From assembly GCF_017641085.1 (NCBI RefSeq), contig NZ_JAEPPI010000001.1:1364001-1428000 (forward strand): 64,000 nucleotides of DNA, given 5' to 3'. Within the stretch, counting starts at the first letter, position 1, and every line of letters starts with the position of its first letter. This document shows, piece by piece, positions 1 through 9,713 of this stretch. The notes below the pieces were generated by a model. That model was given only the letters and a program-made list of their open reading frames with translations, did no database searches and was not told where the DNA came from. Origin of the DNA: Gracilimonas sp. (lineage in GTDB: Bacteria; Bacteroidota; Rhodothermia; Balneolales; Balneolaceae). The translations under genes were made by a program, and so were the position numbers.

Positions 1-1709
1 TTTAACAGGTCAACCCGATCTTGTTGGTAAGCACTTGTACATGAACCATTACTTTCGGTACAGTTTTGAGTAAAGCCTTTGGTCAAATCCCATCGGAATC
101 CATCAATCTTATACTCATTGATCCAGTGCTCAATCATCCGTTTTGTGTAGTACTGAGTCGCAGAATACGAATGATCAAAATCGTTGAATACATTAGATGC
201 GTGTCGAGGCTGTGAGTTGAAATAATACTCATCATCATTGCCATAAAGCTGATAAAGCGGATTTGCACCGGTGGCATGATTCATTACCACATCCAGAATA
301 ACGGCCATGTCTCTTTTGTGGGCTTCATCCACAAACTTTTTAAAAGCAGTTGGTGTACCGTAAAATTTATCGAGGGCCAGGTGATGGTTGGGGTTATATC
401 CCCAGCTCAGGTTTCCGTCAAATTCACTGACGGGCATCAGCTCAATGGCGTTCACTCCCAGGTTTTCGAGGTAATCAAGCGTGTCAGTTAACGTCTGGAA
501 GTTTTTTGTTGAAAGAAAATCTCGGACCAACAATTCGTAAATCACCAGCTCGGTTTTCTTCGGCCGCTGATAATCGGTTGCCTCCCATTGGTATTCATCT
601 CTTCCCGGCTGAAGAACGGTTACCCATCCCTGGGTTTTATCTGACGGGTAAGCTAAAAGGTTGGGAAAGGTTGATTCCGGAATATACTGGTCATTAAACG
701 GGTCGAGCACCAATTCAGAATAGGGATCCGAAATCCGCAGTTCGCCATCAACAAGGTACTGCATACCGTATTCCTCACCGGGCGTTAATCCGGTAATTTC
801 AATCCAGTGCCATACGCTGTCGGGATTCAGTGAATCTTTTTTCATGAGGAAGTCCTCATTCACTTTCCACTCGTTGAAATTCCCAAGCACAAACACGTAA
901 TCTTTGCCTGGGGCAAATAAAGAAAGCGTAGCTGAGGTACCGTCCTGACTGTAAGAAATCCCATCCTGAAGTCCCTGAGGACGATCGGCTTTTTCCGGGC
1001 TCACATCCGGTAAATAGGCAAAAGTGACCGAATCAGTCCGTGTAGCACCCGATTCGGTAACGGCTACCAGTTTAATAGTGTTTTCCCCTACCGTTAGTGA
1101 AGCAGTGGATAGATCCGTAATTGAAAATAACTGCCGATCGGTATCATAATTTCCGGCAAAAGAACTTACTGAGTTTCCATTCACAATAAATTCCGAAGCA
1201 TTCAGGTCAATGGGATCGCTATCGGTTGAGGCAACGGTTGCCCAGATCTCATCCTCTTCGCCCACAATTTGGTTATTGGAAGGCTGAAGCTGAAAAATAA
1301 GCGGAGTTGTTACTTCGATGAATGAGTCATTGTTATTGCCGATAGCAATATCGTTTAGCGGATCGGTAAACCACTGCCATTCCGAGCCGCTGGCGTTGTA
1401 CTGCTCATGAAATTTATAAGCATATCCTGATTGGCCCTCATAAGTTGAGGTGCCACCGCCAACCGTCAGGCTAATGGTTTTATACCAAAACCCGTTGGCC
1501 TGATCTTCTTGCATTAAGGAACCGTCGGTTGTACTAATCCGGCCACTGCTGTTGTTCCCCCAGTTATTAAACTCACCGGGCACGAAAGCCCTCACGGCAT
1601 CATCGTTGGAATAATATCGGAAGGTGACGTCAATGGTATTTTGTGCTACAGATATACTTTGAGTTAACAAAAAGACGAGCAGTAGTGATATTGACTTCAA
1701 GTACTTCAT
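1..1709 (-). CDS. GH13 alpha-amylase, 3' end outside the window
   Basis: Secreted alpha-amylase-type glycoside hydrolase that would cleave alpha-1,4-glucans outside the cytoplasm. The ATG at 1709 opens a signal peptide (MKYLKSISLLLVFLL, ending near SVAQ). Early-set/CBM48-like beta modules follow: residues about 25-130 and again around 245-330, with an FAPG...VLGNFNEWK pattern. The catalytic barrel shows GH13 region I (DVVMNH, residues 473-478) and region II (DGFRWD, with the predicted nucleophile at D541). The acid/base Glu and the rest of the barrel lie beyond base 1, so activity cannot be fully judged. It starts 10 bp after the LacI-family gene and is the last visible gene of the operon. 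The family is certain; whether the substrate is starch, maltodextrin or pullulan is inference. Confidence 0.93.
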   Translation of the reverse strand, partial: MKYLKSISLLLVFLLTQSISVAQNTIDVTFRYYSNDDAVRAFVPGEFNNWGNNSSGRISTTDGSLMQEDQANGFWYKTISLTVGGGTSTYEGQSGYAYKFHEQYNASGSEWQWFTDPLNDIAIGNNNDSFIEVTTPLIFQLQPSNNQIVGEEDEIWATVASTDSDPIDLNASEFIVNGNSVSSFAGNYDTDRQLFSITDLSTASLTVGENTIKLVAVTESGATRTDSVTFAYLPDVSPEKADRPQGLQDGISYSQDGTSATLSLFAPGKDYVFVLGNFNEWKVNEDFLMKKDSLNPDSVWHWIEITGLTPGEEYGMQYLVDGELRISDPYSELVLDPFNDQYIPESTFPNLLAYPSDKTQGWVTVLQPGRDEYQWEATDYQRPKKTELVIYELLVRDFLSTKNFQTLTDTLDYLENLGVNAIELMPVSEFDGNLSWGYNPNHHLALDKFYGTPTAFKKFVDEAHKRDMAVILDVVMNHATGANPLYQLYGNDDEYYFNSQPRHASNVFNDFDHSYSATQYYTKRMIEHWINEYKIDGFRWDLTKGFTQNCTESNGSCTSAYQQDRVDLL

Positions 1710-1719
1710 GGAGCTTAGG

Positions 1720-2733
1720 TTAAGCGTCAATTTTCTTTCCGTTTACTTCGGTGGAAGTTCGGGTAATTAATTCCGGCGTATAAATGGTTTGGGAGATAGC
1801 CTTATCCGGTTTATTCATCCGTTCAATAAGGTTTTGAGTGGCAAAAAAGCCCATATCTCTCATAGGCTGACGAATGGTGGAAAGGCCCATATACTCAGCC
1901 AGTTCAATATCATCGTAGCCGATTATGGGAATTTGTTTGCCGGTATCCTGCATGGCTTTCAGTGCACCCACGGCCTGAATATCTGAGGCGCAAAAACAGG
2001 CTTCCGGCATCGGATCCATCGTCAGAATTTTAATCATGGCCTCATAGCCTGCCCGTTCGGTAAAACCGTCCCGATACATGGTATCTCCGGTAATCACCAG
2101 ATTTTTGTCAAAGGCAATTCCAAATTCGTCCAGGGCTTTTTTGTATCCAACGATACGATCCTTAATAGGCTGAGAAGTCTCCAGAGCCGAAAGCATGGCA
2201 ACTCTCTCATACCCCTTTTTAAACAAGCTTTTTGCAGCCCTGTAGGCACCCTGGGCATTATCAACACTCACAGAATCGAATCCCTCATAGTGTTCATCCA
2301 CGAGGGTGATGGGTACATTATACTTCTGGAGTTTGCTCCAGTCTTTATCGTTCAGGTGAATGGAAATAAAGAGATACCCTTCTGCCCATCTGCGTTTAAG
2401 AACGTGCTCTACCTGCTCCTGAATATCTTTATTCGGGGAAATGTTAAAGATGCTGAGTTCGTAGTTTTCTTCACTCAGCTTATCCTGAATCCCTCCCAGT
2501 ACTTCCATAAAGAAGTAGTTCGAGATAACCGGCACCACAATCATCACCGTATTATTCTTACGGCTGGCGAGTCCCTGTGCAAATGCCTGCGGGTGATACC
2601 CCATTTCGTCTGCAACAGCCAGAACTTTCTTCTTGGCTTTGTCAGATACGTTGGCGCTGTTATTGAATACACGGGAAACCGTGGCAATACTAACACCTGC
2701 TTTTTTTGCGATATCGTATATAGTTGCTGGCAA
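1720..2733 (-). CDS. LacI-family transcriptional regulator
   Basis: DNA-binding regulator of the LacI/GalR family, 337 residues from the start chosen here. The N-terminal helix-turn-helix reads PATIYDIAKKAGVS then IATVSRVFNNSANVSD, followed by the hinge (YHPQAFAQGLAS) and a periplasmic-binding-protein-like sensor domain. No ATG is available at the 5' end. The frame opens with a TTG at 2772, but the TTG at 2733 puts the HTH at the usual distance from the N-terminus, so I prefer it; no Shine-Dalgarno decides between them. It sits between a T9SS starch-binding-type protein and the alpha-amylase, so it probably senses a maltodextrin-like ligand. The perfect operator at 12423-12436 is its likely target (inference). 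Confidence 0.93.
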   Translation of the reverse strand: MPATIYDIAKKAGVSIATVSRVFNNSANVSDKAKKKVLAVADEMGYHPQAFAQGLASRKNNTVMIVVPVISNYFFMEVLGGIQDKLSEENYELSIFNISPNKDIQEQVEHVLKRRWAEGYLFISIHLNDKDWSKLQKYNVPITLVDEHYEGFDSVSVDNAQGAYRAAKSLFKKGYERVAMLSALETSQPIKDRIVGYKKALDEFGIAFDKNLVITGDTMYRDGFTERAGYEAMIKILTMDPMPEACFCASDIQAVGALKAMQDTGKQIPIIGYDDIELAEYMGLSTIRQPMRDMGFFATQNLIERMNKPDKAISQTIYTPELITRTSTEVNGKKIDA

Positions 2734-2811
2734 ATCGAGTGTGTTTTTGAGAAAAACGCAGGCACCGGTCAAAGTACCTGCGAATAAAAGACTTATTATC
2801 GAGTAATCAAT

Positions 2812-4947
2812 CTACTTGATTAACATCATTTTCTTGTTCTGGGTAAATGTACCTGCCTCAATTCGGTAGAGATACATTCCAGATGCAAGTTTAGACGCAT
2901 CGAACTGAACCGTATGCTGTCCGGCAGTCATGCGACCATTTACTAATTGAGCTACTTGCTGTCCAAGAATATTGTAAACCGTCAACGTAACCTGAGTTGC
3001 AGATGGCAACGTGAAGTTAATGTTCGTTGTCGGGTTGAATGGGTTTGGATAGTTCTGGCTCAGTGAGAATTCTTCCGGTGTAGTAGTGATATCTTCGTTT
3101 TCGTTAGAAACAACTACATCGTTATCACCTTTACCACCACGTCGTACTACAACGGGTCCTTCGGTAGTAGCAAGGATGTATTCGTCATACAAATCATCAT
3201 AAACTGAATCTCCGCGAACGAATCCACCAAACACTACTTCTACTTTAGAACCGCCGATACGAACATTGTGGTCAGCTCCGAAGCCAGCTTCGTTGTCATA
3301 TCCGTTGATACCTAATTTAAAGGCACCTACACGGGCATCTCCGGCTACAAAAGACTTGGTTAACGTCCACAGAGAGTCTCCGGCAACTGCGTCGTTACCT
3401 TCTCCGCTGTCATTAAACTTCAGGTCTTCAGCTCCACCAAGAACAGGTCCCCAGTCTTCCCATCCACCGGCTAACAGAGGTCCGTTACCGGAAAGGAAAT
3501 TAATGGTTGAATCCTGTCCACCACCGGCTTGAACATCAGCAGGAAGTGCTGAACTATCTGCAAGGTGGTAGTAAGCTGCACGAAGATCTACCTCAAATAC
3601 AACATCGGTATCTTCAGAGAATACATCGTTAGGTGTAATTCCATCGAAGTAAGGGATATTACCATCAGGAGCGTTCTGAGCCAGGTATCGGCCTTCAAAC
3701 AATCCTTCTTCAGTCACAGTGATCATTTTGTTATCACCACTTTCCCATGTCACAGATTCATCATCATTCACAATAGTGAATTTATATGCGTAGGTACTTG
3801 GGATCGGTTTATCAGTACTGAAAGTAACAGAACCTTCATAGATACCTTCTGTCTGTGACTCGGTTAGGTTATAAACTCCAGCACTCCAGTCAGCTTCGAA
3901 TGCACCAGTTACAGAAACGGATTCAGTTTGTGGGTCGAAGTTTCCGTTTAGCTCCTGAATTGACATATCTACCTGGAAGAATAACTCAACTTCACCAAAA
4001 GTAGCGTTGTTTAAGTCATCATAATCAAACTCAGGCTCTTCAGCTCCGAGGGTAGAATCCATACTTACCGTAAATGTGCGGTTGTCGCCTCGACTTTCAT
4101 AACCACCATTAATTCTACCAGAATTAGAGTAGATGTGGAATTTGTAGGCGTAATCGCCCGGTGACAGAATGAGAGCTTTGGTATAAATACCATCTTCATC
4201 ACTGTCTGTTAAAGTATCAGCAGCAGTATCCCAGGCGCTCATTGAACCAGGGATGGTAACAAAATCTTCGCCCGGAACGAATGCAGCGGAGTCGATGATA
4301 TCGTTCATATCAGCCTGGAATGTAATTTCATAGCCAAATGTGTGCATTCCAAGATCAGAAAAGTCGTTCTCATCTTTTACAATCCATTCTGAAGATGCAG
4401 CATCGGTGCCAAAAGATGCTAAAGCAGTAGTGTTACCACTAAATACGTTAGACTTTCGTACCAGGGTGTGATTTTGTGTACCGTTTGATACACCGGCAAC
4501 ATCCCAACCACTTCCGGGATCATTGTCAGGGTCACCAAACACATCTATAATTGTTGTGTCTGTTCCTGAAATATGGATGACAGCACGTGCATCGTCTCCA
4601 TTATGATGAACCACACTTGGAAAACTTAATACCTCGTTTGCCATGCTTGTGTCATATAGTGCAGAATCGATTGAGCTGTTTGCCAGAACATATGTTTGAT
4701 ATGGTGCAAGACTTGCTCCTGTTGGAAATGTATGATAATACTCCCAACCACCGCCGTTTACCGATTGTGCTATTTGATAGTCATCTAAGGTGAGTGTATC
4801 ACCACTCGCATTAAATAACTCGAGCGCCTTGTTATTACTTGAGCCTTCTACGTACTCAGAAATAATAAGGGCGTCCTGCGCCTGTACATTTACAAACCCT
4901 AAAAGGGCGAAAAGTACAGCACTGAATAAGGTTGTAACCTTTTTCAT
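2812..4947 (-). CDS. T9SS type A sorted protein with lamin-tail domain and starch-binding-type modules
   Basis: Secreted, probably cell-surface protein of 711 residues. A signal peptide (MKKVTTLFSAVLFALLGFVNVQAQ) precedes a lamin-tail domain (about residues 25-140, starting ALIISEYVEGSSNNKALELFN). Three beta-sandwich modules follow (about 205-300, 315-420, 440-580). Their pattern IPGSMSAWD...DEDGIYTKALILSPGDYAYKF resembles CBM20/CBM48 starch-binding modules. The C-terminus (LSQNYPNPFNPTTNI ... GMYLYRIEAG ... KKMMLIK) is a classic type A T9SS sorting domain. Between a PorV-like gene and the LacI regulator, it is a good candidate surface starch binder taking the role of SusE/SusF. The sorting signal is clear; the carbohydrate-binding call is from pattern only. 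Confidence 0.85.
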   Translation of the reverse strand: MKKVTTLFSAVLFALLGFVNVQAQDALIISEYVEGSSNNKALELFNASGDTLTLDDYQIAQSVNGGGWEYYHTFPTGASLAPYQTYVLANSSIDSALYDTSMANEVLSFPSVVHHNGDDARAVIHISGTDTTIIDVFGDPDNDPGSGWDVAGVSNGTQNHTLVRKSNVFSGNTTALASFGTDAASSEWIVKDENDFSDLGMHTFGYEITFQADMNDIIDSAAFVPGEDFVTIPGSMSAWDTAADTLTDSDEDGIYTKALILSPGDYAYKFHIYSNSGRINGGYESRGDNRTFTVSMDSTLGAEEPEFDYDDLNNATFGEVELFFQVDMSIQELNGNFDPQTESVSVTGAFEADWSAGVYNLTESQTEGIYEGSVTFSTDKPIPSTYAYKFTIVNDDESVTWESGDNKMITVTEEGLFEGRYLAQNAPDGNIPYFDGITPNDVFSEDTDVVFEVDLRAAYYHLADSSALPADVQAGGGQDSTINFLSGNGPLLAGGWEDWGPVLGGAEDLKFNDSGEGNDAVAGDSLWTLTKSFVAGDARVGAFKLGINGYDNEAGFGADHNVRIGGSKVEVVFGGFVRGDSVYDDLYDEYILATTEGPVVVRRGGKGDNDVVVSNENEDITTTPEEFSLSQNYPNPFNPTTNINFTLPSATQVTLTVYNILGQQVAQLVNGRMTAGQHTVQFDASKLASGMYLYRIEAGTFTQNKKMMLIK

Positions 4948-4995
4948 AGTTGCTCCTATGTTTATTGTTATTGTTTCTGCGTGTGCAGTTTCTTA

Positions 4996-6036
4996 TTAAA
5001 AATCTATTTGTAAGGTCCACAATATGGGATCTTCCAAATACTCATGGGTCATATAGGTCGCTCCAAAATTGGCGCCTATCCCGTTAAAATCATACTTCAG
5101 GCCAAATCCGGCGGTCAATCCCTGATCTTCTATCTGAGTGGAAAATAAACTTCGATATCCTCCCCTCAAAAACAGCAGGTCGTTGAACCCATATTCAACT
5201 CCCAGATCTATACTTTCAGAGTTGTCGCTGGGATGTTTGGCATCAATGGCTAACTCAACTTTATGGCTTTCAATATCAAGAGCATCCATGGCAACCCCTA
5301 CTTTAAACAGCAGAGGCATTGGCCAGGAATCGGTACCGAGATACCCTTCCAGCCGGTCATTATTCCCATTGATACTTTCATCAATGTCGATGGCTTGCCT
5401 TAAATCATCACCCGACATCTTCATTTCATTTCCGAAATTAGTCATCGACATCCCAATTCTCAGGTTCTTGAAATTCGTGCGATAAAATACGCCGAGATCA
5501 ACTGCAAAGCCGGTAGCCGACTCATTCCAGATTTTTTCCTGTACAAACTTGGTGTTGGCTCCGATGGAAAACTGATCAGTTATAAATCTTGAATAAGAAA
5601 CAGCAACAGCCAGGTTAGTCGGGGTAAATACCTCTCCGGTTCCTTCCGGGATCTCAATGGTTCTCACCTCAATTTCACCATGATCGATGGCACGTACGGA
5701 AAGAGCAAAATTACCAAGATTCCCTCCATTTATAACTACCGAAGCATCCTGGATTTGAGAGTCAAGGAACCAGTTCATATTTGAAAATGTCACCGTGTTG
5801 TTTTCCAGCTGTGCCATGCCTGCCGGGTTCCAAAACATGGAGCTTCCGTCATCAGCAATGGCAACATAAGCACCCCCCATGGCCGTAGCCTTGGCGCCTG
5901 ATGAAATACTTAAAAAAGCGGCGGCTGTAGTTCCAACTTTATCCTGTGCCTGCACATTCGCTGCTAAAACCACGCTGGTTACTAACAACAAACAGTACTT
6001 GACTGCCTTAACTATGTTCATTGTTTGACCTTTCAT
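4996..6036 (-). CDS. PorV/PorQ-family outer-membrane barrel protein
   Basis: Predicted outer-membrane beta-barrel of 346 residues with a cleavable signal peptide ending near VQAQ. The family-typical opening FLSISSGAKATAMGGAYVAIADDG...FWNPAGMA follows. PorV and PorQ act in type IX secretion, PorV as a shuttle for sorted substrates, but this family also contains many uncharacterised operon-borne paralogues. Its ATG overlaps the TAA of the upstream 1212-residue T9SS-type gene (TAATG), implying translational coupling; a second ATG at 6021 is an alternative start. Being sandwiched between two T9SS-type cargo genes suggests a dedicated export or anchoring partner rather than the housekeeping PorV (inference). 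Confidence 0.85.
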   Translation of the reverse strand: MKGQTMNIVKAVKYCLLLVTSVVLAANVQAQDKVGTTAAAFLSISSGAKATAMGGAYVAIADDGSSMFWNPAGMAQLENNTVTFSNMNWFLDSQIQDASVVINGGNLGNFALSVRAIDHGEIEVRTIEIPEGTGEVFTPTNLAVAVSYSRFITDQFSIGANTKFVQEKIWNESATGFAVDLGVFYRTNFKNLRIGMSMTNFGNEMKMSGDDLRQAIDIDESINGNNDRLEGYLGTDSWPMPLLFKVGVAMDALDIESHKVELAIDAKHPSDNSESIDLGVEYGFNDLLFLRGGYRSLFSTQIEDQGLTAGFGLKYDFNGIGANFGATYMTHEYLEDPILWTLQIDF

Positions 6037-9000
6037 TATTTAATGAGTGCAATTTTTCCTGTTTTAGTACCAACGCCGGGAGCCTTCAGGTGATAGTAGT
6101 AGACTCCATAGGCTACATCAAGATTTTCTCTTGTTCGCAAATCCCAGTCAACATATCCGCGATCGATGGAAGCATCGTGCTGAAGTTCACGTACCAGTTC
6201 CCCCCGAACCGTGAAGATTCGTATCGTTGAACCCTCGGGTACATTCTGGAACTGAATTTTGCGCTCTCCTCGTCCGCTCGTAATGGTTGGCGGTAATTTT
6301 CCTTCCCAGCTGGCTGCGCTTACATATGGATTCGGTACCACCCGTACCTGATCGAGCCTGTCTTTGGCTGATTCATTATCCACGTTAGATGATTTAGTGG
6401 TGTACGAATAGGTATCGCCGGAACCAAACGACTTATACGTCTTGATTTCATAAATATCGCCGGCTTCAGGCAACTCTCCTGTTGGCACGCGCCCTTGTCC
6501 CAGCACTGTTTCATATACAATTCGGAATTCAAAAACCGGGCTCAGAGAATCACCAAAACTGTCGTAGATATAGACGAATTCACGATCGCCCAATCTTCCG
6601 TCCTGGGTGCCCTGCGTTTCATCGAAAGCAAATGGTACTTCTTCTCCGGTAACAGTATTAGTTACGGTGAAGTTGACATCCACAGCCGGAGTATTTCTGG
6701 CACTTGGTCCCGTACCATTCACCGTATCAAGGGAGGTTGCAACATTCTGATCAAAAAATTCAATTTCATAATCATATGGAGCTTCCAAAGCCGAAAACTG
6801 CCAAAACGGACTGTTACTCAACGTTCCATCACGAACCAGTACGTCAATTTTAAGGGAATCACCGTCAACCCATCCTGATTCATCCTGATTTATACGGGTT
6901 TCATCATTCTGGAAAGCCAGTCTCATGCCATCAAAGATATTTGATTCGGCATCCGAAAGCGGCACATCGGAAAGTATGATATCGCCATTGTTAACCACAG
7001 AATAGGTGGTTGCCGGGTAGGTATTTCCCGGGAAGCGTACTTCGTATTCTGCATTTTCTTTCAGGAATACCGGGTCCAGAACTTCCACAAATACATCACC
7101 GGTTGCAGTTCCCTGTGGATGACCTACATCACCTACAACAGAACCGGCCTGGTATCCCAAAACAGGAGTATTTGGCTCTACTTCCACTACGTTAATATCT
7201 GTTACCGTAGAACCGTCATCCCGAATAGTTACCGAGAAGTTATTCTCAGCGGGATAAAAATCAATACTTCCCCTATCGTATGCAGCCAATGCATAATAAT
7301 AGGTTTGGCCGTTCACCACATTGGTATCAACAAAGGAATGCTTGAGGCCGGTATCATCCCCTAAATAGAAGGGTACACCACGTACACGATCGGCAAGATC
7401 AGGGTTGTACACATAGGTCGGGTCGTTCTGTCCGGTTGAGGTGTCTTCCGCTGCCTGCCACAATCCGTTAATACCATTATCCAGATCAAACTGTGCGATC
7501 GGCTCCAGCAGAGCATCATTTCCAAAGGCATCAGTAATTCTACCCGGATCCAGGAAGTTGGGGTCGGTACTTTTGAAGATTTTGTAGCCCTCAAAATCCT
7601 GTCCTAAAATCGGGTCAATACTTTCTTCTGCAATGCTATTCCAGTAGAGGGTAACTCGTTCATCGCCAACGGCCGCTTTAAGGGTTGGTTTTTCCGGCGG
7701 ACGGGCAAAGTTGTAATTCCGGTTATAGATTTCCTGAATAGTCTGCACGTTGTTGGTGATGTTGGCAAGGTCTTCTCCAAATACCAAAGCAAGTGAAAAA
7801 CGAATGGTTTCGCCCGGCTCGAGTCGGAAATACCCGGAGCTAAAGATAAAGTCACCATCTACACCACCAGCCTGTCTGTCTTCGTTAAGCTGGTTATTTG
7901 GAGTGAAGAAGCCCGGAGACATGGCATCCCAAACCTGGGAGTCTTCATTCAGACGTACAGCACCCGGAGGTGTGAAGTAATAGAAACTTGAAAGACCAAC
8001 CTGATCGGTTTCGTCCACATCAAGGTTTTCGAAATTAGGTTCACCAACAGTGGGTACGCCATCTCCTTCACCGGCATCTCCCGTTCCGGAAACCCCATCA
8101 GCTCCTACATCATCGGTAAGCGGGTTCCAGTCAGAGTCGTTATCAATTCCGTCCGAACCGGACTCATCAATCATAGGGTTTAACAGACCATGGTTGATAG
8201 AATCTTGGCGGGTTGGGGTGCCGTTACCCACATCTTCGGCAAAACCGAGGTAATTTTTGTAATACAAGGCAGGAAGGAAGCGAATGCCACCGGTAATTTC
8301 CTGCTGACGTCGCTCAAAGTGCAGCAGCTGATCTTCGTCAATCAACCCATCCAGGTCATCGTCAATCAGATTCTTCTCGGTTACTGTAATCGTCTCGTTT
8401 CGGTTCTGAACTTCTTTAGTTACTTCTTCAAGGGTCATTCCCGGAGAAAGCTGATACTCAATACCCTGAGATGTTACCGTGGTGGTCCCACTTCCGAGGA
8501 ATATAAATGAGCGTTCGCCTGTTTCTTGATCAATCAAAATAATAGGATCGCCTTCACTCAAAGTGCGGGGCTGAAAATCCTGGCTTTGAAATACGTTACC
8601 CTGCCCTGCAAGGGATGGATCTACATAAGGGAATCCGTCAATATTTAACTCATTGGGATCGCCATCACCATCGTTATCAATACCGTCTTCAGGGTCGCCG
8701 GGACTTTCCATAAAGGCGTACCCAACATATCCCACGTCGTTACCGTCATTGTTGGTTCCATCGGCATCCCATGAATAAACAATTCGGTTAGCCTGATCGA
8801 AGAAAGCCAGGTCATCCTGAGTATCCCCGGTACCGGAAACTGCACTTTCTCCGGCAGCTGTTCCCACTACCAGGCCAACAGAAACACGCGGATAGGTTGT
8901 GGTACTGGTGTTTGTCAATTCGTAGATATAAAACATGGCATCCTGAGCCAGGAACTGAGACCACTGGAGCCCACGCACGCTCATAGCAAGTCCCTGTCCA

Positions 9001-9674
9001 TCCCGGGAAGGATCGGTACTGTCCGGCTCAAAGGGTGAAATTTCCCCTTGGTCAGCCAGGTCATTCATATACTTGTCATTGTGATCGTCGGTCCAGAAAT
9101 ACGTCTCGAAATCAGCATTTTGAATACCGCGGCCAAAGAAACCATTCCACTCCGGGCTTCCATCGGGAGCTATCCAGGTAGGCTGATCAGGCCAGCGATT
9201 CGGCCAGGTTGATTCATCCACGCTGATGGCCGGACGGTCGTTTTCACCATCATCATTGGCAAAACCTCCCATAGGCTCAAAACCCCAGAAACGGGTTTGG
9301 CCGGGACGAATACCCTGTCCTGCCCGTGGACCAAAGTTTGTAACAGAGTGCTGAACCAATGAATCCGCTTCTCCATCGCCGTTGGTATCAACCGGAATTT
9401 CCAATGAGATTACCGGAGATACATCACCGATGTAATTCACATCCGAACCGCGCGGCCACTGTCCTCGAATTTCACCCACGCCGCCTAACAGACCGGTATT
9501 GTGGAAGGTAATCCACACGCGATTACCATCCGATTCAGCACTTTTTCGGTACTCCCGGCTTGAGCGGTATTGTGGATCTTTAAGGAAGTCGGGCACATTT
9601 TGAGCGGTTGCATAATCCTGCGCAAAAAACAGGACCGCAAATAAAAAAACTAAGCTGGATGTAAATTTTTTCAT
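6036..9674 (-). CDS. Large secreted T9SS-type protein of the starch operon, unknown function
   Basis: Predicted exported protein of 1212 residues. I chose the ATG at 9674 because it gives a clean signal peptide (MKKFTSSLVFLFAVLFFAQ); the frame extends to 9713. Asp-rich calcium-binding-type stretches occur (EDGIDNDGDGDPNE, DDDLDGLIDEDQ, DGIDNDSDWNPLTDD). A fibronectin type III-like segment starts near PEKPTLKAAVGDERVTLYWN. The C-terminus (RVVPNPYVSAA ... IRIFTVRGELVREL ... YGVYYYHLKAP ... KTGKIALIK) has the shape of a T9SS sorting tail. No catalytic motif was recognised. It begins 39 bp after the TonB receptor gene and is coupled to the PorV-like gene, so it may be the surface partner of the receptor in place of SusD (inference). 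Confidence 0.78.
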   Translation of the reverse strand: MKKFTSSLVFLFAVLFFAQDYATAQNVPDFLKDPQYRSSREYRKSAESDGNRVWITFHNTGLLGGVGEIRGQWPRGSDVNYIGDVSPVISLEIPVDTNGDGEADSLVQHSVTNFGPRAGQGIRPGQTRFWGFEPMGGFANDDGENDRPAISVDESTWPNRWPDQPTWIAPDGSPEWNGFFGRGIQNADFETYFWTDDHNDKYMNDLADQGEISPFEPDSTDPSRDGQGLAMSVRGLQWSQFLAQDAMFYIYELTNTSTTTYPRVSVGLVVGTAAGESAVSGTGDTQDDLAFFDQANRIVYSWDADGTNNDGNDVGYVGYAFMESPGDPEDGIDNDGDGDPNELNIDGFPYVDPSLAGQGNVFQSQDFQPRTLSEGDPIILIDQETGERSFIFLGSGTTTVTSQGIEYQLSPGMTLEEVTKEVQNRNETITVTEKNLIDDDLDGLIDEDQLLHFERRQQEITGGIRFLPALYYKNYLGFAEDVGNGTPTRQDSINHGLLNPMIDESGSDGIDNDSDWNPLTDDVGADGVSGTGDAGEGDGVPTVGEPNFENLDVDETDQVGLSSFYYFTPPGAVRLNEDSQVWDAMSPGFFTPNNQLNEDRQAGGVDGDFIFSSGYFRLEPGETIRFSLALVFGEDLANITNNVQTIQEIYNRNYNFARPPEKPTLKAAVGDERVTLYWNSIAEESIDPILGQDFEGYKIFKSTDPNFLDPGRITDAFGNDALLEPIAQFDLDNGINGLWQAAEDTSTGQNDPTYVYNPDLADRVRGVPFYLGDDTGLKHSFVDTNVVNGQTYYYALAAYDRGSIDFYPAENNFSVTIRDDGSTVTDINVVEVEPNTPVLGYQAGSVVGDVGHPQGTATGDVFVEVLDPVFLKENAEYEVRFPGNTYPATTYSVVNNGDIILSDVPLSDAESNIFDGMRLAFQNDETRINQDESGWVDGDSLKIDVLVRDGTLSNSPFWQFSALEAPYDYEIEFFDQNVATSLDTVNGTGPSARNTPAVDVNFTVTNTVTGEEVPFAFDETQGTQDGRLGDREFVYIYDSFGDSLSPVFEFRIVYETVLGQGRVPTGELPEAGDIYEIKTYKSFGSGDTYSYTTKSSNVDNESAKDRLDQVRVVPNPYVSAASWEGKLPPTITSGRGERKIQFQNVPEGSTIRIFTVRGELVRELQHDASIDRGYVDWDLRTRENLDVAYGVYYYHLKAPGVGTKTGKIALIK

Positions 9675-9713
9675 GCTTTTTTGAGTATCAAACGAATGCA
9701 TATTGGTATTCAA

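Noticed and set aside
2290-2787. 165-codon plus-strand ORF opposite the LacI gene
   Set aside because: It is a shadow of the well-supported LacI-family frame; composition shows no signal peptide or motif.
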